Below the pieces are notes generated by a model. That model searched no databases and was not told the DNA's origin. It saw only the letters and a list, made by a program, of their open reading frames with translations. A stretch of 64,000 nt of DNA, taken from NCBI GenBank assembly GCA_963700475.1, contig CAVOXR010000010.1, positions 62,001 through 126,000 of the forward strand. Reading direction: 5' to 3'. Below are positions 44,649 through 52,345 of this stretch, in pieces (position 1 is the stretch's first letter; every line of letters begins with the position of its first letter). This DNA comes from Prado023 sp963700475 (GTDB lineage: Bacteria > Actinomycetota > Actinomycetes > S36-B12 > CAIYMF01). Both the position numbers and the translations under genes were made by a program.

Positions 44649-45938
44649 ATGGATGCCACGACCCGCTCCCACCTCGTAGGACTGCTCCTGGGCACCGAGA
44701 ACGACTGGCCGGTGGCCTTCGAGTCCCTGGTCCGCGCCCTCGGGCCCATCCCCGACGCCCACGGGGCCAACCACGAGATCGTGACCGAGCGCACCACCAT
44801 CGAGCCGTTCAACCTGCGTGACAAGCCCCGCCAGGAACTGGTGATCGACCGGCTGGCCTACTGGTACTACGTGCCGCGGGAGTGGCTGAAGAAGGTCTCC
44901 CTGATGGACGACGTGTACCTGCTCAACAGCCCCTTCACGTTCCAGTCCATGGAGAAGCACTCGGCCTACTGCGCGATGATGCGCCTCGGGATGAAGATCC
45001 CCGAGACCGTGCTGGTGCCGTACAAGAACCCGCTGGACCACGCCAAGTACGCCTACACCGCCGAGCGGTACAACCAGCCCTTCGACCTGGCCTCGCTGGC
45101 CGCGCAGGTGGGCTACCCGATGTACATGAAGCCCTTCGACGGCGGTGGCTGGCGTGGGGTCTCACGGATCGACACGCAGGCCGACCTGTTCCGCGCCTAC
45201 GACGACTCCGGCGAGATGCTCATGCACCTGCAGGCCGCCGAGCCCCACGACGTGTTCGCCCGGTCGCTGTCCATCGGGCCCGAGACGATGGTCATGCACT
45301 TCCTGCCCGACCAGCCGATGCACGCCCGGTACGCCGTCGACCACGACTTCCTGAGCCCGCAGGCCGGCGACGAGTGCATCACGATCAACCGCACCGTGAA
45401 CGCATTCTTCAAGTGGGAGTTCAACTCCTGCGAGATGCTGGTCAAGCGCGGCACCGACGGCCAGCCCGACGAGGTGTACCCGATCGACTACGCCAACGCG
45501 TGCCCCGACGTCGCGATCACGTCGCTGCACTACTACTTCCCGTGGGCGATGAAGGCCCTGGTCAAGTGGACCGCGTACTGCCTCGTGACCGAACGACCCA
45601 CCACCGTGGACATGCAGTCCTCGCGCTACAACGCGATCGCCGACCGCGAGGACCTGACCTACGAGGAGAAGCTGGCCCGGTACCGCACGCTGTCCGACGA
45701 GTACTTCGAGGCCGACCGGTACTACGACTGGTGCGACTCCCGGCTGCGCAACTTCGACCAGATCGCCCTGGAGTGGTTCACCGGACCCGAGATGGACGCG
45801 GTGATCGTCGACACCGTGCGCGCGACGTTCCCGCCGCACGAGCACGACCAGTTCATCGAGCACTACCGGGGACTGGTCGCCCTGTGGTGCCGCGACGAGG
45901 CCTCCCGGCTGTCCTCAAGCCAGTTCGTCCACCGGTAG
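44649..45938 (+). CDS. ATP-grasp family ligase, uncharacterised
   Basis: 429 residues, ATG with GGAGGA upstream. The ATP-grasp lysine and glycine loop read YPMYMKPFDGGGWRGVSRI, and VYPIDYANACPDVAITSLHY carries acidic/Asn residues likely to bind Mg-ATP. Such enzymes join a carboxylate to an amine or thiol through an acyl-phosphate. The nearby two esterases suggest a small ester or amide product, but nothing identifies it. Its last 24 bases overlap tail-to-tail with the next gene on the other strand. Confidence 0.82.
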   Translation: MDATTRSHLVGLLLGTENDWPVAFESLVRALGPIPDAHGANHEIVTERTTIEPFNLRDKPRQELVIDRLAYWYYVPREWLKKVSLMDDVYLLNSPFTFQSMEKHSAYCAMMRLGMKIPETVLVPYKNPLDHAKYAYTAERYNQPFDLASLAAQVGYPMYMKPFDGGGWRGVSRIDTQADLFRAYDDSGEMLMHLQAAEPHDVFARSLSIGPETMVMHFLPDQPMHARYAVDHDFLSPQAGDECITINRTVNAFFKWEFNSCEMLVKRGTDGQPDEVYPIDYANACPDVAITSLHYYFPWAMKALVKWTAYCLVTERPTTVDMQSSRYNAIADREDLTYEEKLARYRTLSDEYFEADRYYDWCDSRLRNFDQIALEWFTGPEMDAVIVDTVRATFPPHEHDQFIEHYRGLVALWCRDEASRLSSSQFVHR

Positions 45939-47975
45939 GGACGCAACCGGCCGGGTGGTGTCACCGCGTGCCAGTTCGGCGGCGGTCAGCCCGTCGAGGT
46001 CCATGCTCTCGGTGTCCTGGCCCCAGCGGGCGAACTGCGCCTTCACTGCATCGCGCGCTGACGCGAAGCGGGAGGCGACCATCCGCCGGGTCGCCCACTC
46101 GCGCTCGTTGTCGCGCAGTGCCTGCTCGATGCGCTCGGCCTGCTCGTCGGTGGCGGGCAGGACGTACGCGCGCTGCACCGCCTCGCGCAGCTCGATCCGG
46201 TAGTCGTGGCCCTGGCGGACGAACTGCCCCGGCTTGGAGTTCATGCCGTTCTTGAGGTCGATCAGGGTGATGATGAACGTGATGACCGGCCGGAAGGCCG
46301 TCTCCCGCGGGACACCGGGCGGACGCGTCTCGGGCGGGCCCATCCACCAGGGGGCCCGGACAAGTGCGGCGTAGTCGAACTTGTTGATCGGGTCGTCGTG
46401 GTGCACGACCATCACGTGCCGTGCGGACTCGGGGAGGTCGGCGATCTCGCTGGCCTGCGAGACCAGCCCGACCAAGCCCTTCGGATCGACGAGGGCCCGC
46501 TCGGAGAACCAGGTGACCCACAGCGAGGTGCGGAACGGCGTGCCCAGGTACAGGCCCCGCTCGGCGCCCAGCTCCTCGAAGCGGTCCGTCCCCTTGGCCG
46601 CCACATCGAGGGCGACCTCGGCACCGAGGCTCTCGCCGAACTGGACGACCCGCGGTCGGCTGCCCTCGGGCATCTGCGCGATCCGGTCGCGGATGCCGGC
46701 CAGGATCAGCTCCTGCTGGGCCTCGCCCTCGCGGGTCTCCTTGAGGGCCAGTGCGCTGGGCACCAGGGCGTACTGCGGGACGACGATCGCGCAGTCCCCC
46801 CGTGTCAGGTACTCCACAGCCTCGGCGAAGGAGTAGTTGACGTATCCCACGCCCGTGGGTGCGGCCACGACGATGAGCGAGCGCTCGAACCCGCCCAGGC
46901 GCTCGAGCTCCGCCAGCGCGATCTTGGCCCGCTCCTCGGCCGTCGAGGCGCTGCCGAAGCCGGCGACGGCCCGCACGGGCGACTTCGCGGGCTCGCCCAT
47001 GACCTTGGTGATCTGCTCGGGGGTCAGGGCCATCAGGACGAAGCGCCGGCCCTCCTTGCCGATCGCGTCGAACGCCACGACGCTGTTCGGCCCGGCCGTG
47101 ACGTGCGGGTTGGTGGGCGCGTCGGGATAAGCCGGCTCGACCACATCGTCCGTGCGCATCACGTGCCAGCGGACCCGATTCAGCGCCACGGCCCCGGTTG
47201 CCGCCAGGAGCGTGGCCGCTGCGACGTGCCCGACGAGCGGCGTCACCGGGTTGGTCGGGCGCCCGAGAAGCTTCGACACCAGGATCGGGGTTCCCTCGGC
47301 GATGCCGAACTGGACGCCCGCCAGGGCGACCAGCCCACCGGCGACCGCCCCTCCCATGGCCACCGACCGGCCCAGCTGCTTCGGGTTGCGCTCGACCTCC
47401 ACGGCCTTGCGCTCGACCGGGCGCCCTTCACCCTGGCTGCGCGCACGCCGGTTGCGCAGGGTGACCGTCACCCCTGCGATCGAGCCGCCCAGCGCCACGG
47501 CGATCGCCAGGTTGGCGGGCAGTGGGCGGTCGGCGACGACACGGTCCAGGACGCGGTCAGTGCCCACCACAAGGGCACCGGCGACGGCTCCGGCGGTGAC
47601 CACGCGTGCCACGGACTGGGCGGTTGCCAACGGCAGGGAGACGCTGTTGTCATCCGGGACGGCGGCAATCACGGCGCCTCCGGCGGCAGCCACGATCGCC
47701 GAGGCGGCCAGTGCGATGTTCTCGGGGTTCCCCTCGCGCCGGTTGTTCACGATGATCTCCGAGACCGCCTCCGCGATCGACAGCCCCAGCGCGGAGAAGC
47801 CCAGTGCGTAGGCCGCGGTTGCACCGGTGATCATGGCCTGGTCGGTGGTCGACCGGGGCAGCAGCCCACGGGCGAATGAGGGGCCGACGCTGGCCACGGC
47901 CGTCGCGACGCCTGTGCGCAGCGCGAGGTAGCGCCGCTCCCGGACGAACGTCCATGCGGGCTTGACCTCAACCAT
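45915..47975 (-). CDS. Membrane-anchored alpha/beta hydrolase (Abhydrolase_9 / DUF2319 type)
   Basis: 686 residues, ATG with AGGAGG upstream. The N-terminal ~270 residues hold several hydrophobic segments (for example IALAASAIVAAAGGAVIAAV and ATLLAATGAVALNRV). The soluble C-terminal half has VVAAPTGVGYVNY, the nucleophile elbow VQFGESLGAEVALD and VVHHDDPINKF, matching the actinobacterial Abhydrolase_9 family of unknown function. It is transcribed towards the ATP-grasp gene with overlapping ends. Confidence 0.85.
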   Translation of the reverse strand: MVEVKPAWTFVRERRYLALRTGVATAVASVGPSFARGLLPRSTTDQAMITGATAAYALGFSALGLSIAEAVSEIIVNNRREGNPENIALAASAIVAAAGGAVIAAVPDDNSVSLPLATAQSVARVVTAGAVAGALVVGTDRVLDRVVADRPLPANLAIAVALGGSIAGVTVTLRNRRARSQGEGRPVERKAVEVERNPKQLGRSVAMGGAVAGGLVALAGVQFGIAEGTPILVSKLLGRPTNPVTPLVGHVAAATLLAATGAVALNRVRWHVMRTDDVVEPAYPDAPTNPHVTAGPNSVVAFDAIGKEGRRFVLMALTPEQITKVMGEPAKSPVRAVAGFGSASTAEERAKIALAELERLGGFERSLIVVAAPTGVGYVNYSFAEAVEYLTRGDCAIVVPQYALVPSALALKETREGEAQQELILAGIRDRIAQMPEGSRPRVVQFGESLGAEVALDVAAKGTDRFEELGAERGLYLGTPFRTSLWVTWFSERALVDPKGLVGLVSQASEIADLPESARHVMVVHHDDPINKFDYAALVRAPWWMGPPETRPPGVPRETAFRPVITFIITLIDLKNGMNSKPGQFVRQGHDYRIELREAVQRAYVLPATDEQAERIEQALRDNEREWATRRMVASRFASARDAVKAQFARWGQDTESMDLDGLTAAELARGDTTRPVASLPVDELA

Positions 47976-48079
47976 CGATGGACCTCCTGGACGGGGCTGG
48001 CACGGCGGTGGCCATGCTAGGCCACGGCCGGTGCGGGGTGCCCACCGTCAGGCGGTGACGACCACCGCCCTGCGGACCC

Positions 48080-48805
48080 TCAGGATGTGACCACCATCGC
48101 GACGGCGACGTACTGCACCAGGTAGGCCGCGATCGTGAACGCGTGGAACAGCTCGTGGAACCCGAACCACTCCGGGTGCGGGTTGGGCTTCTTGCGGGCG
48201 TAGACCACCCCGCCGATCGAGTAGAGCACCCCACCGATGGCCAGCAGTGCCACCGTGGTCGCCCCCAGGTCGCGGTAGAAGGCGGGGAGGAAGAAGATCG
48301 CGACCCACCCCAGCGCCAGGTAGGAGCCGGTCACCAACCAGCGCGGCGCCGACGTCCAGGCGACACGGACGATCAGTCCGACGAGGGCGATCCCCCACAC
48401 GAGCGCCAGGATCGTCCACCGCAGCGCTGCGCTGGGGAGCGCGGCGGCGAACGGCGTGTACGAACCGGCGATGAACAGGTAGATGTTGGCGTGGTCGAGC
48501 TTGTGCAGGAAGTCGTTGACCCGCGCCGAGCCGGCACCCAGGTGGTAGGCGGCGCTGACCCCGAAGAGCAGGACGGTCGTCAGCACATAGACGGCCACGG
48601 CGGCACGCAGGCCGACGGTCGGCGTGATCACCAGCAGGATCAGGCCGAGGACGAACGCCAGGGGCGCAGCGCCGAAGTGCAGCCATCCGCGCAGCCGCGG
48701 CTTCAGCGCAGCGACCCCGTGGACCGACGAGTCGCCGGCCAGCGGCTGCGCCGGCGCGTCAGGATCCATCTGCCCAGTGTGGGCTGTCAGGGGGCCACCA
48801 GTCAT
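48080..48805 (-). CDS. Hemolysin III / PAQR family membrane protein
   Basis: 241 residues, seven membrane helices. The PAQR motifs are present: SAAYHLGAGSARVNDFLHKLDHANIY near the second and third helices (shown in part: YHL and KLDHANIYLFIAGSYTPF) and the late HPEWFGFHELFHAFTI, which together supply the zinc-binding His. ATG 48805 follows AGGAG by six bases. The family acts on membrane lipids, probably as hydrolases; a true haemolytic role is not implied. A dyad at 48861-48880 may be its operator. Confidence 0.9.
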   Translation of the reverse strand: MTGGPLTAHTGQMDPDAPAQPLAGDSSVHGVAALKPRLRGWLHFGAAPLAFVLGLILLVITPTVGLRAAVAVYVLTTVLLFGVSAAYHLGAGSARVNDFLHKLDHANIYLFIAGSYTPFAAALPSAALRWTILALVWGIALVGLIVRVAWTSAPRWLVTGSYLALGWVAIFFLPAFYRDLGATTVALLAIGGVLYSIGGVVYARKKPNPHPEWFGFHELFHAFTIAAYLVQYVAVAMVVTS

Positions 48806-48860
48806 CACGAACTCCTACCGGGCGCCGGAGGCACCGTCTCACTCTCAAGGATCCAAGCGT

Positions 48861-48880
48861 AAGTTACGGTCGCGTAGGTT
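48861..48880. promoter_or_regulatory. Candidate operator dyad upstream of the hemolysin III gene
   Basis: AAGTTACGGTCGCGTAGGTT has the symmetry AAnnTACGnnnnCGTAnnTT (12 of 20 positions symmetric). It is 55 bases from the hemolysin III start and about 97 from the divergent deaminase gene. The shape suits a TetR-type repressor; this is inference. Confidence 0.45.
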
Positions 48881-48976
48881 CCCAAATCCGCGGGCACGCA
48901 AACACCCTGTGGTGGGCTGTTGCGCCTCTACGGGCAACAACGGCAGGCTCGGCTAGGGTCGAACCAGGAGGCCCGG

Positions 48977-49552
48977 ATGCTGCCGATGACGCTGACCCTC
49001 ACGCTGCCCGACTGGGTGCTCGACCTGGATCCGGCCAGCCCGCCGGCCCACATCACGGATCGGATGGAGTACGTCCTCGACCTGGCGATGCGCAACGTCC
49101 AGCGCGGCACGGGCGGTCCGTTCGCCGCGGCGGTGTTCGAGCAGCAGTCCGGTCGACTGGTCTCAGTGGGCGTCAACCGGGTCGTGCCCGAGAACAGCAG
49201 CCTGGCTCATGCCGAGGTGCTCGCGATCGGCCTAGCCCAGGCATCCCTGGGAACCTACGACCTCGGCGAAGCGGGTCGCCCCCGTCTGCAGCTGGTGAGC
49301 AGCAGCCAGATGTGTGCCATGTGCCTCGGCGCGGTGGTGTGGTCCGGGGTGAGCGAGGTTGTCTACTCGACAACCGCTGGGGACGTGATCGCCACAGTCG
49401 GGTTCGACGAGGGCCCGACGCCGCCCGACTACTCGCATCAGCTCGCTCATCGCGGCATCAGTGTCGTGCCGGGGGTCATGCGCGACCAGGGCTTGGCGGT
49501 GCTGCGACGCTATGTCGCGTCCAGCGGCGTGGTCTACAACGCCCACCACTGA
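48977..49552 (+). CDS. Nucleoside/guanine deaminase-like protein
   Basis: 191 residues; ATG 48977 with CCAGGAGG upstream and TAGGGT (48955-48960) as a likely -10. Zinc ligands: LAHAEVLAI (HAE) and SQMCAMCLGAVVWSGV, where the usual PCxxC reads MCxxC, so one flanking Pro is replaced but both Cys remain. The family includes guanine deaminase and tRNA adenosine deaminase; length and lack of the TadA ending favour a free base or nucleoside. Followed 12 bases later by a DUF1294 gene. Confidence 0.82.
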   Translation: MLPMTLTLTLPDWVLDLDPASPPAHITDRMEYVLDLAMRNVQRGTGGPFAAAVFEQQSGRLVSVGVNRVVPENSSLAHAEVLAIGLAQASLGTYDLGEAGRPRLQLVSSSQMCAMCLGAVVWSGVSEVVYSTTAGDVIATVGFDEGPTPPDYSHQLAHRGISVVPGVMRDQGLAVLRRYVASSGVVYNAHH

Positions 49553-49564
49553 AAGGCCCTCATC

Positions 49565-49834
49565 GTGCTGTGGCTCCTTGCGTACCTTGTCGTGGCGAAC
49601 CTCGTCTCATTCGCGATGTTCGGCGTCGACAAGCAGCGGGCGCGCGCGGGCCAGCGGCGGATCTCGGAGCGGGCTCTGCTGCTGTCGGCCGTGGTCTCGG
49701 GAACCATCGGGGCATGGGTGGGCATGAGCGTGTTCCGGCACAAGACGGCCAAGCGCTCGTTCCAGATCAAGATGGTCGCGGCGACTGCGGTGGACGTCGC
49801 CATCGTTGTGCTCGCGCTGCTCGCGACGGCCTGA
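49565..49834 (+). CDS. DUF1294 family small membrane protein
   Basis: 89 residues from GTG 49565. Two or three membrane helices (LLAYLVVANLVSFAMFGVDK; SAVVSGTIGAWVGMSVFRHK; AVDVAIVVLALLA) with the family motif FGVDKxxAxxGxxRISE and RHKTxKxSF are clear. Function unknown. Short distance to the deaminase gene suggests co-transcription. Confidence 0.88.
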   Translation: MLWLLAYLVVANLVSFAMFGVDKQRARAGQRRISERALLLSAVVSGTIGAWVGMSVFRHKTAKRSFQIKMVAATAVDVAIVVLALLATA

Positions 49835-50277
49835 CCGAGTCCCGTGGCCGCCGCTGCGCCATCCAGCGCCACGAGGCATCCCCACCGGGCCTCTGCTGCG
49901 CCCGTCCGCCCCCGGTGTCCGACCCACCCGGTGTCAGGCCGTCGGTCCCCCTGCCACGCCCGGCCTGCCCGCCGGCACCTGGCCCGCCGTTCCAGTGAAC
50001 CTCCCTCGCAGCCAGCCAACCCAAAGTCGCCCGTGTTCCTGACGCACACGAACTCGTCCTTCTCGAGGCCTTGGTCGGCCGAACTCGCGGCCCCGCGCTC
50101 GAAACCGCCCTTCTGGCTGTCGGCAAGGGTCCCTTTGGGCCGGGTTCTTGTGCGCCCACCAACGAACCCCTGGTCACTCCTCTGGTACGGGAGGCTTCGT
50201 GTGCGCCGTCGTCCGCTGAAGCGGATTTCGCCCGACCGCCGCTTGCGCCTGGCACCCGGGGTGGGAAGCATGGGCCC
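49835..50277. other. Gene-free gap of 443 bases
   Basis: No convincing gene on either strand: the open frames here have poor codon use and low-complexity translations. The sequence is less GC-rich in its second half. No strong hairpin or repeat was recognised. It may hold a promoter for the zinc-ribbon gene or an unrecognised small RNA. Confidence 0.5.
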
Positions 50278-50505
50278 ATGCCCGACGCCTCGCCCACCGT
50301 TGCCGCGCCGCCCGAGCCGTGCGCGCGGTGTGGCGGGGAGTCGGACTTCGAGATCGCCTCGTTGTGGCTGTGCATCGACTGCTACCACGTCGCGGGGTCC
50401 ACGTGTGCCGGCATCGGCCGCATCCCGGCCACGGCATCGAACCCAGGCGCAGCCCCTGTCAATGGCGCCGGCGCGGCGCTCGACCCGCCCGATCAGGTCT
50501 GCTGA
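50278..50505 (+). CDS. Small zinc-ribbon protein (75 residues)
   Basis: ATG 50278, with a weak purine-rich site (GGGTGGGAAGC). Cys residues are arranged as PCARCGG and LCIDCYHVAGSTC: two CxxC knuckles plus a further Cys, a zinc-ribbon pattern. The C-terminal third is Pro/Ala-rich and probably disordered. An in-frame upstream start at 50071 would add residues of non-coding character and is rejected. Function unknown. It converges with the FUSC gene, the ends overlapping by 13 bases. Confidence 0.7.
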   Translation: MPDASPTVAAPPEPCARCGGESDFEIASLWLCIDCYHVAGSTCAGIGRIPATASNPGAAPVNGAGAALDPPDQVC

Positions 50506-51512
50506 CGCGCCTGGTCGACCCGCCAGAGAGCCAGCGCGATCGCGGCTGCCAGCAGCGCACCGAGCAGCGTGGCGGCGACCCGTTGGACGGCAACGCCAAC
50601 CGCCTCTTCTTCGCTCCCCGAGCCGATCAGCACGATGAACGGGGTGAGGAATGTGACCTGCTGGGAGTAGCGCCCCATCAGGGCGTTGGCGACGACCAGC
50701 ACCAGGAGGGCGACCGAGACAGTGACGGCAGCCCATCCCGGCAGAAGGACCGCCAGTGCCAACGCAAGCACAGCGCCGAGGGTCGTGCCCGCCACCCTCT
50801 GGCGGGCCACGGTCTGCGTCTCGGTGCCATAGGGCCGCAGGACGATGGTCATCGTCATCGCGATCCAGTAGCCGTGAGCGATGTCCACGACGCCCAGGAC
50901 CAGCACGATGACACCCACCACGCTCGCCATCGCAATGGCATGGGCCCATGCCGTCCAGGGGTCGACGCCGACCGGTTCGGCCGACCTGCTCAGTCGCGTC
51001 AGTGCGGACAGGCCCACGACGATCGCACCACCGACAAGCATCCAGGCGCCCACCTGGACCGGATCCTGACGCGTGGGGAGGCAGGCGTACACCGCGGCAA
51101 TGGTCGGGATCCCGGCCATCAGCCCGTTCTGGACGATGTTCGCTGGGGCGACGAGCAGGCAGGCGAGCGCCACGAAGCAGGCCGCCGGGAGTGCCTGGCC
51201 GGCGAGCCCAGATGCCACCACGCCGGTCATGGCAGCGGGGACAGCAAGGGCCAGGGAGTACGTGGGCCGCAGCTTCAGGGCGGGCGTGAGGCTCCCGGTG
51301 TACCCCATCGCGACCGCGAGCGCGGCGACACCTCCGGCGGAGGCGTACACGATCACGAGGGGGGCCGCCAGGATCAGGGCGATCTTCAGGGATTCGACCA
51401 GGATGGGCCGCGGGACCCACCAGGTTCCCGTGTGCGCGGCGGCCGGACGCGCCGGATCGGCATCCGGGTGATCGGCCTCCCCGGGCAGGGCCGCTGGCTC
51501 GTCCGGACGCAT
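50493..51512 (-). CDS. FUSC-type membrane exporter
   Basis: 339 residues with about ten membrane helices in two half-sets, followed by no large soluble domain. The second half has the FUSC pattern YWIAMTMTIVLRPYGTETQT and VAGTTLGAVLALAL, as in aromatic-acid and fusaric-acid exporters. The charged Pro/Ala-rich first 25 residues are cytoplasmic. A -10 TAGCCT lies exactly seven bases before the ATG, so the message is leaderless. Substrate unknown. Confidence 0.85.
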   Translation of the reverse strand: MRPDEPAALPGEADHPDADPARPAAAHTGTWWVPRPILVESLKIALILAAPLVIVYASAGGVAALAVAMGYTGSLTPALKLRPTYSLALAVPAAMTGVVASGLAGQALPAACFVALACLLVAPANIVQNGLMAGIPTIAAVYACLPTRQDPVQVGAWMLVGGAIVVGLSALTRLSRSAEPVGVDPWTAWAHAIAMASVVGVIVLVLGVVDIAHGYWIAMTMTIVLRPYGTETQTVARQRVAGTTLGAVLALALAVLLPGWAAVTVSVALLVLVVANALMGRYSQQVTFLTPFIVLIGSGSEEEAVGVAVQRVAATLLGALLAAAIALALWRVDQARQQT

Positions 51513-51519
51513 GGCGGAC

Positions 51520-51525
51520 AGGCTA
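51520..51525 (-). promoter_or_regulatory. -10 of the FUSC gene (leaderless)
   Basis: TAGCCT on the - strand, seven bases before the ATG at 51512. Confidence 0.55.
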
Positions 51526-51635
51526 GGGGACCAGCAGCAGCGCGCCAGTTGGGGTGCCGCCGGGTTGGGACCGCGTCGGGGGACTGGGACCGCGTCAGGA
51601 CCAGGTCATGGCCGGGACCGACGTCGGGACCAGGT

Positions 51636-51771
51636 CACGGCCGCGGTCGGGACCGGGGTCGGGACCGGGGTCGGGGCGAGCGGGCGACCGGGGTCGGGAC
51701 CGGGGTCGGGGCGAGCGGGCGACCGGGGTCGGGACCGGCGTCGGGGCGAGCGGGCGAGCGGGCGGATCCCG
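51636..51771. repeat. 35-base tandem repeats between zur and the FUSC gene
   Basis: The string TCGGGGCGAG recurs at 51671, 51706 and 51741, an exact 35-base period over two full copies and one partial; shorter GTCGGGACCGG units precede it from about 51636. The period is not a multiple of three and no frame through it looks coding. It lies downstream of zur and upstream of the FUSC promoter. Confidence 0.85.
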
Positions 51772-52179
51772 TCAGCGGGCGCTCCCGCAGGTGGCGCACA
51801 GGCCGAACAGCTCCAGCTGGTGACTGACGTCGCTGAACCCATGCTCCGCCGCGACTGCGTTCGCCCATTTCTCCACCGCTGGACCGGCGATCTCCACCGT
51901 GCGTCCGCACTGGCGGCAGACGAGATGATGGTGGTGGACATCGCTGCATTGGCGGTACACGGTCTCGCCGTCGTCGCGCACAAGGGTGTCGACCTCGCCG
52001 AGCTCGGCCATCAGGCCCAGGTTCCGATACACGGTCGCGAGCCCGACCGACGCCCCCCGCGCGCGAAGTGCGGCGTGGATGTCCTGGGCGCTGCGGAACT
52101 CCCCCGACTCGGCCAGGAGCTCAGCGACGGCCACCCGCTGGCGCGTCGTCCGCTGACGAGGCTGCGCCGGACTGGTCAT
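51772..52179 (-). CDS. zur: Zinc uptake regulator Zur (Fur family)
   Basis: 135 residues. N-terminal winged helix with GLATVYRNLGLMAELGEV; metal sites are visible as DVHHHHLVCRQCG and LCATCG (two CxxC pairs for structural zinc). It represses zinc uptake genes when zinc is plentiful; divergence from znuABC identifies it as Zur rather than Fur. TAGGCT lies seven bases before its ATG, so the message is leaderless. The 35-base tandem repeats begin right after its stop. Confidence 0.92.
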   Translation of the reverse strand: MTSPAQPRQRTTRQRVAVAELLAESGEFRSAQDIHAALRARGASVGLATVYRNLGLMAELGEVDTLVRDDGETVYRQCSDVHHHHLVCRQCGRTVEIAGPAVEKWANAVAAEHGFSDVSHQLELFGLCATCGSAR

Positions 52180-52186
52180 GACCAGA

Positions 52187-52192
52187 AGCCTA
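52187..52192 (-). promoter_or_regulatory. -10 of zur (leaderless)
   Basis: TAGGCT on the - strand, seven bases before the zur ATG. Confidence 0.55.
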
Positions 52193-52274
52193 ACGGCCCG
52201 GGGCAGATGAGCAGGTTGTCCGACAAGGCCCTCGGCTCCGGCTGACCGCGCCCCAACCCGGGAACCGATCCCAT

Positions 52275-52314
52275 TTGGCGGGGAACCGCCACTAATCTAG
52301 ACTGATTCTCATTC
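52275..52314 (+). promoter_or_regulatory. znuABC promoter with candidate Zur site
   Basis: TTGGCG (52275-52280), 17 bases, TAGACT (52298-52303) makes a good promoter. Overlapping its -10 edge is TGATTCTCATTC (52303-52314), whose complement GAATGAGAATCA resembles half of the actinobacterial Zur box (AATGATAATCA style). The second half of the palindrome is weak. Confidence 0.5.
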
Positions 52315-52345
52315 GTTGCAGGCTCGCCTGCGTGAGGAGGCCCTC

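Noticed and set aside
49990..49997. TTCCAGTG shared by the gaps at 31.3, 50.0 and 55.1 kb as a dispersed repeat
   Set aside because: An 8-mer is expected about twice by chance on both strands of a 64 kb window, and flanks do not match.
50071..50277. N-terminal extension of the zinc-ribbon protein
   Set aside because: The added residues have poor codon use and no conserved pattern; ATG 50278 gives a compact domain.
51636..51771. Tandem repeats as a CRISPR array
   Set aside because: Copies are contiguous with no unique spacers, are very GC-rich, and no cas genes are present.
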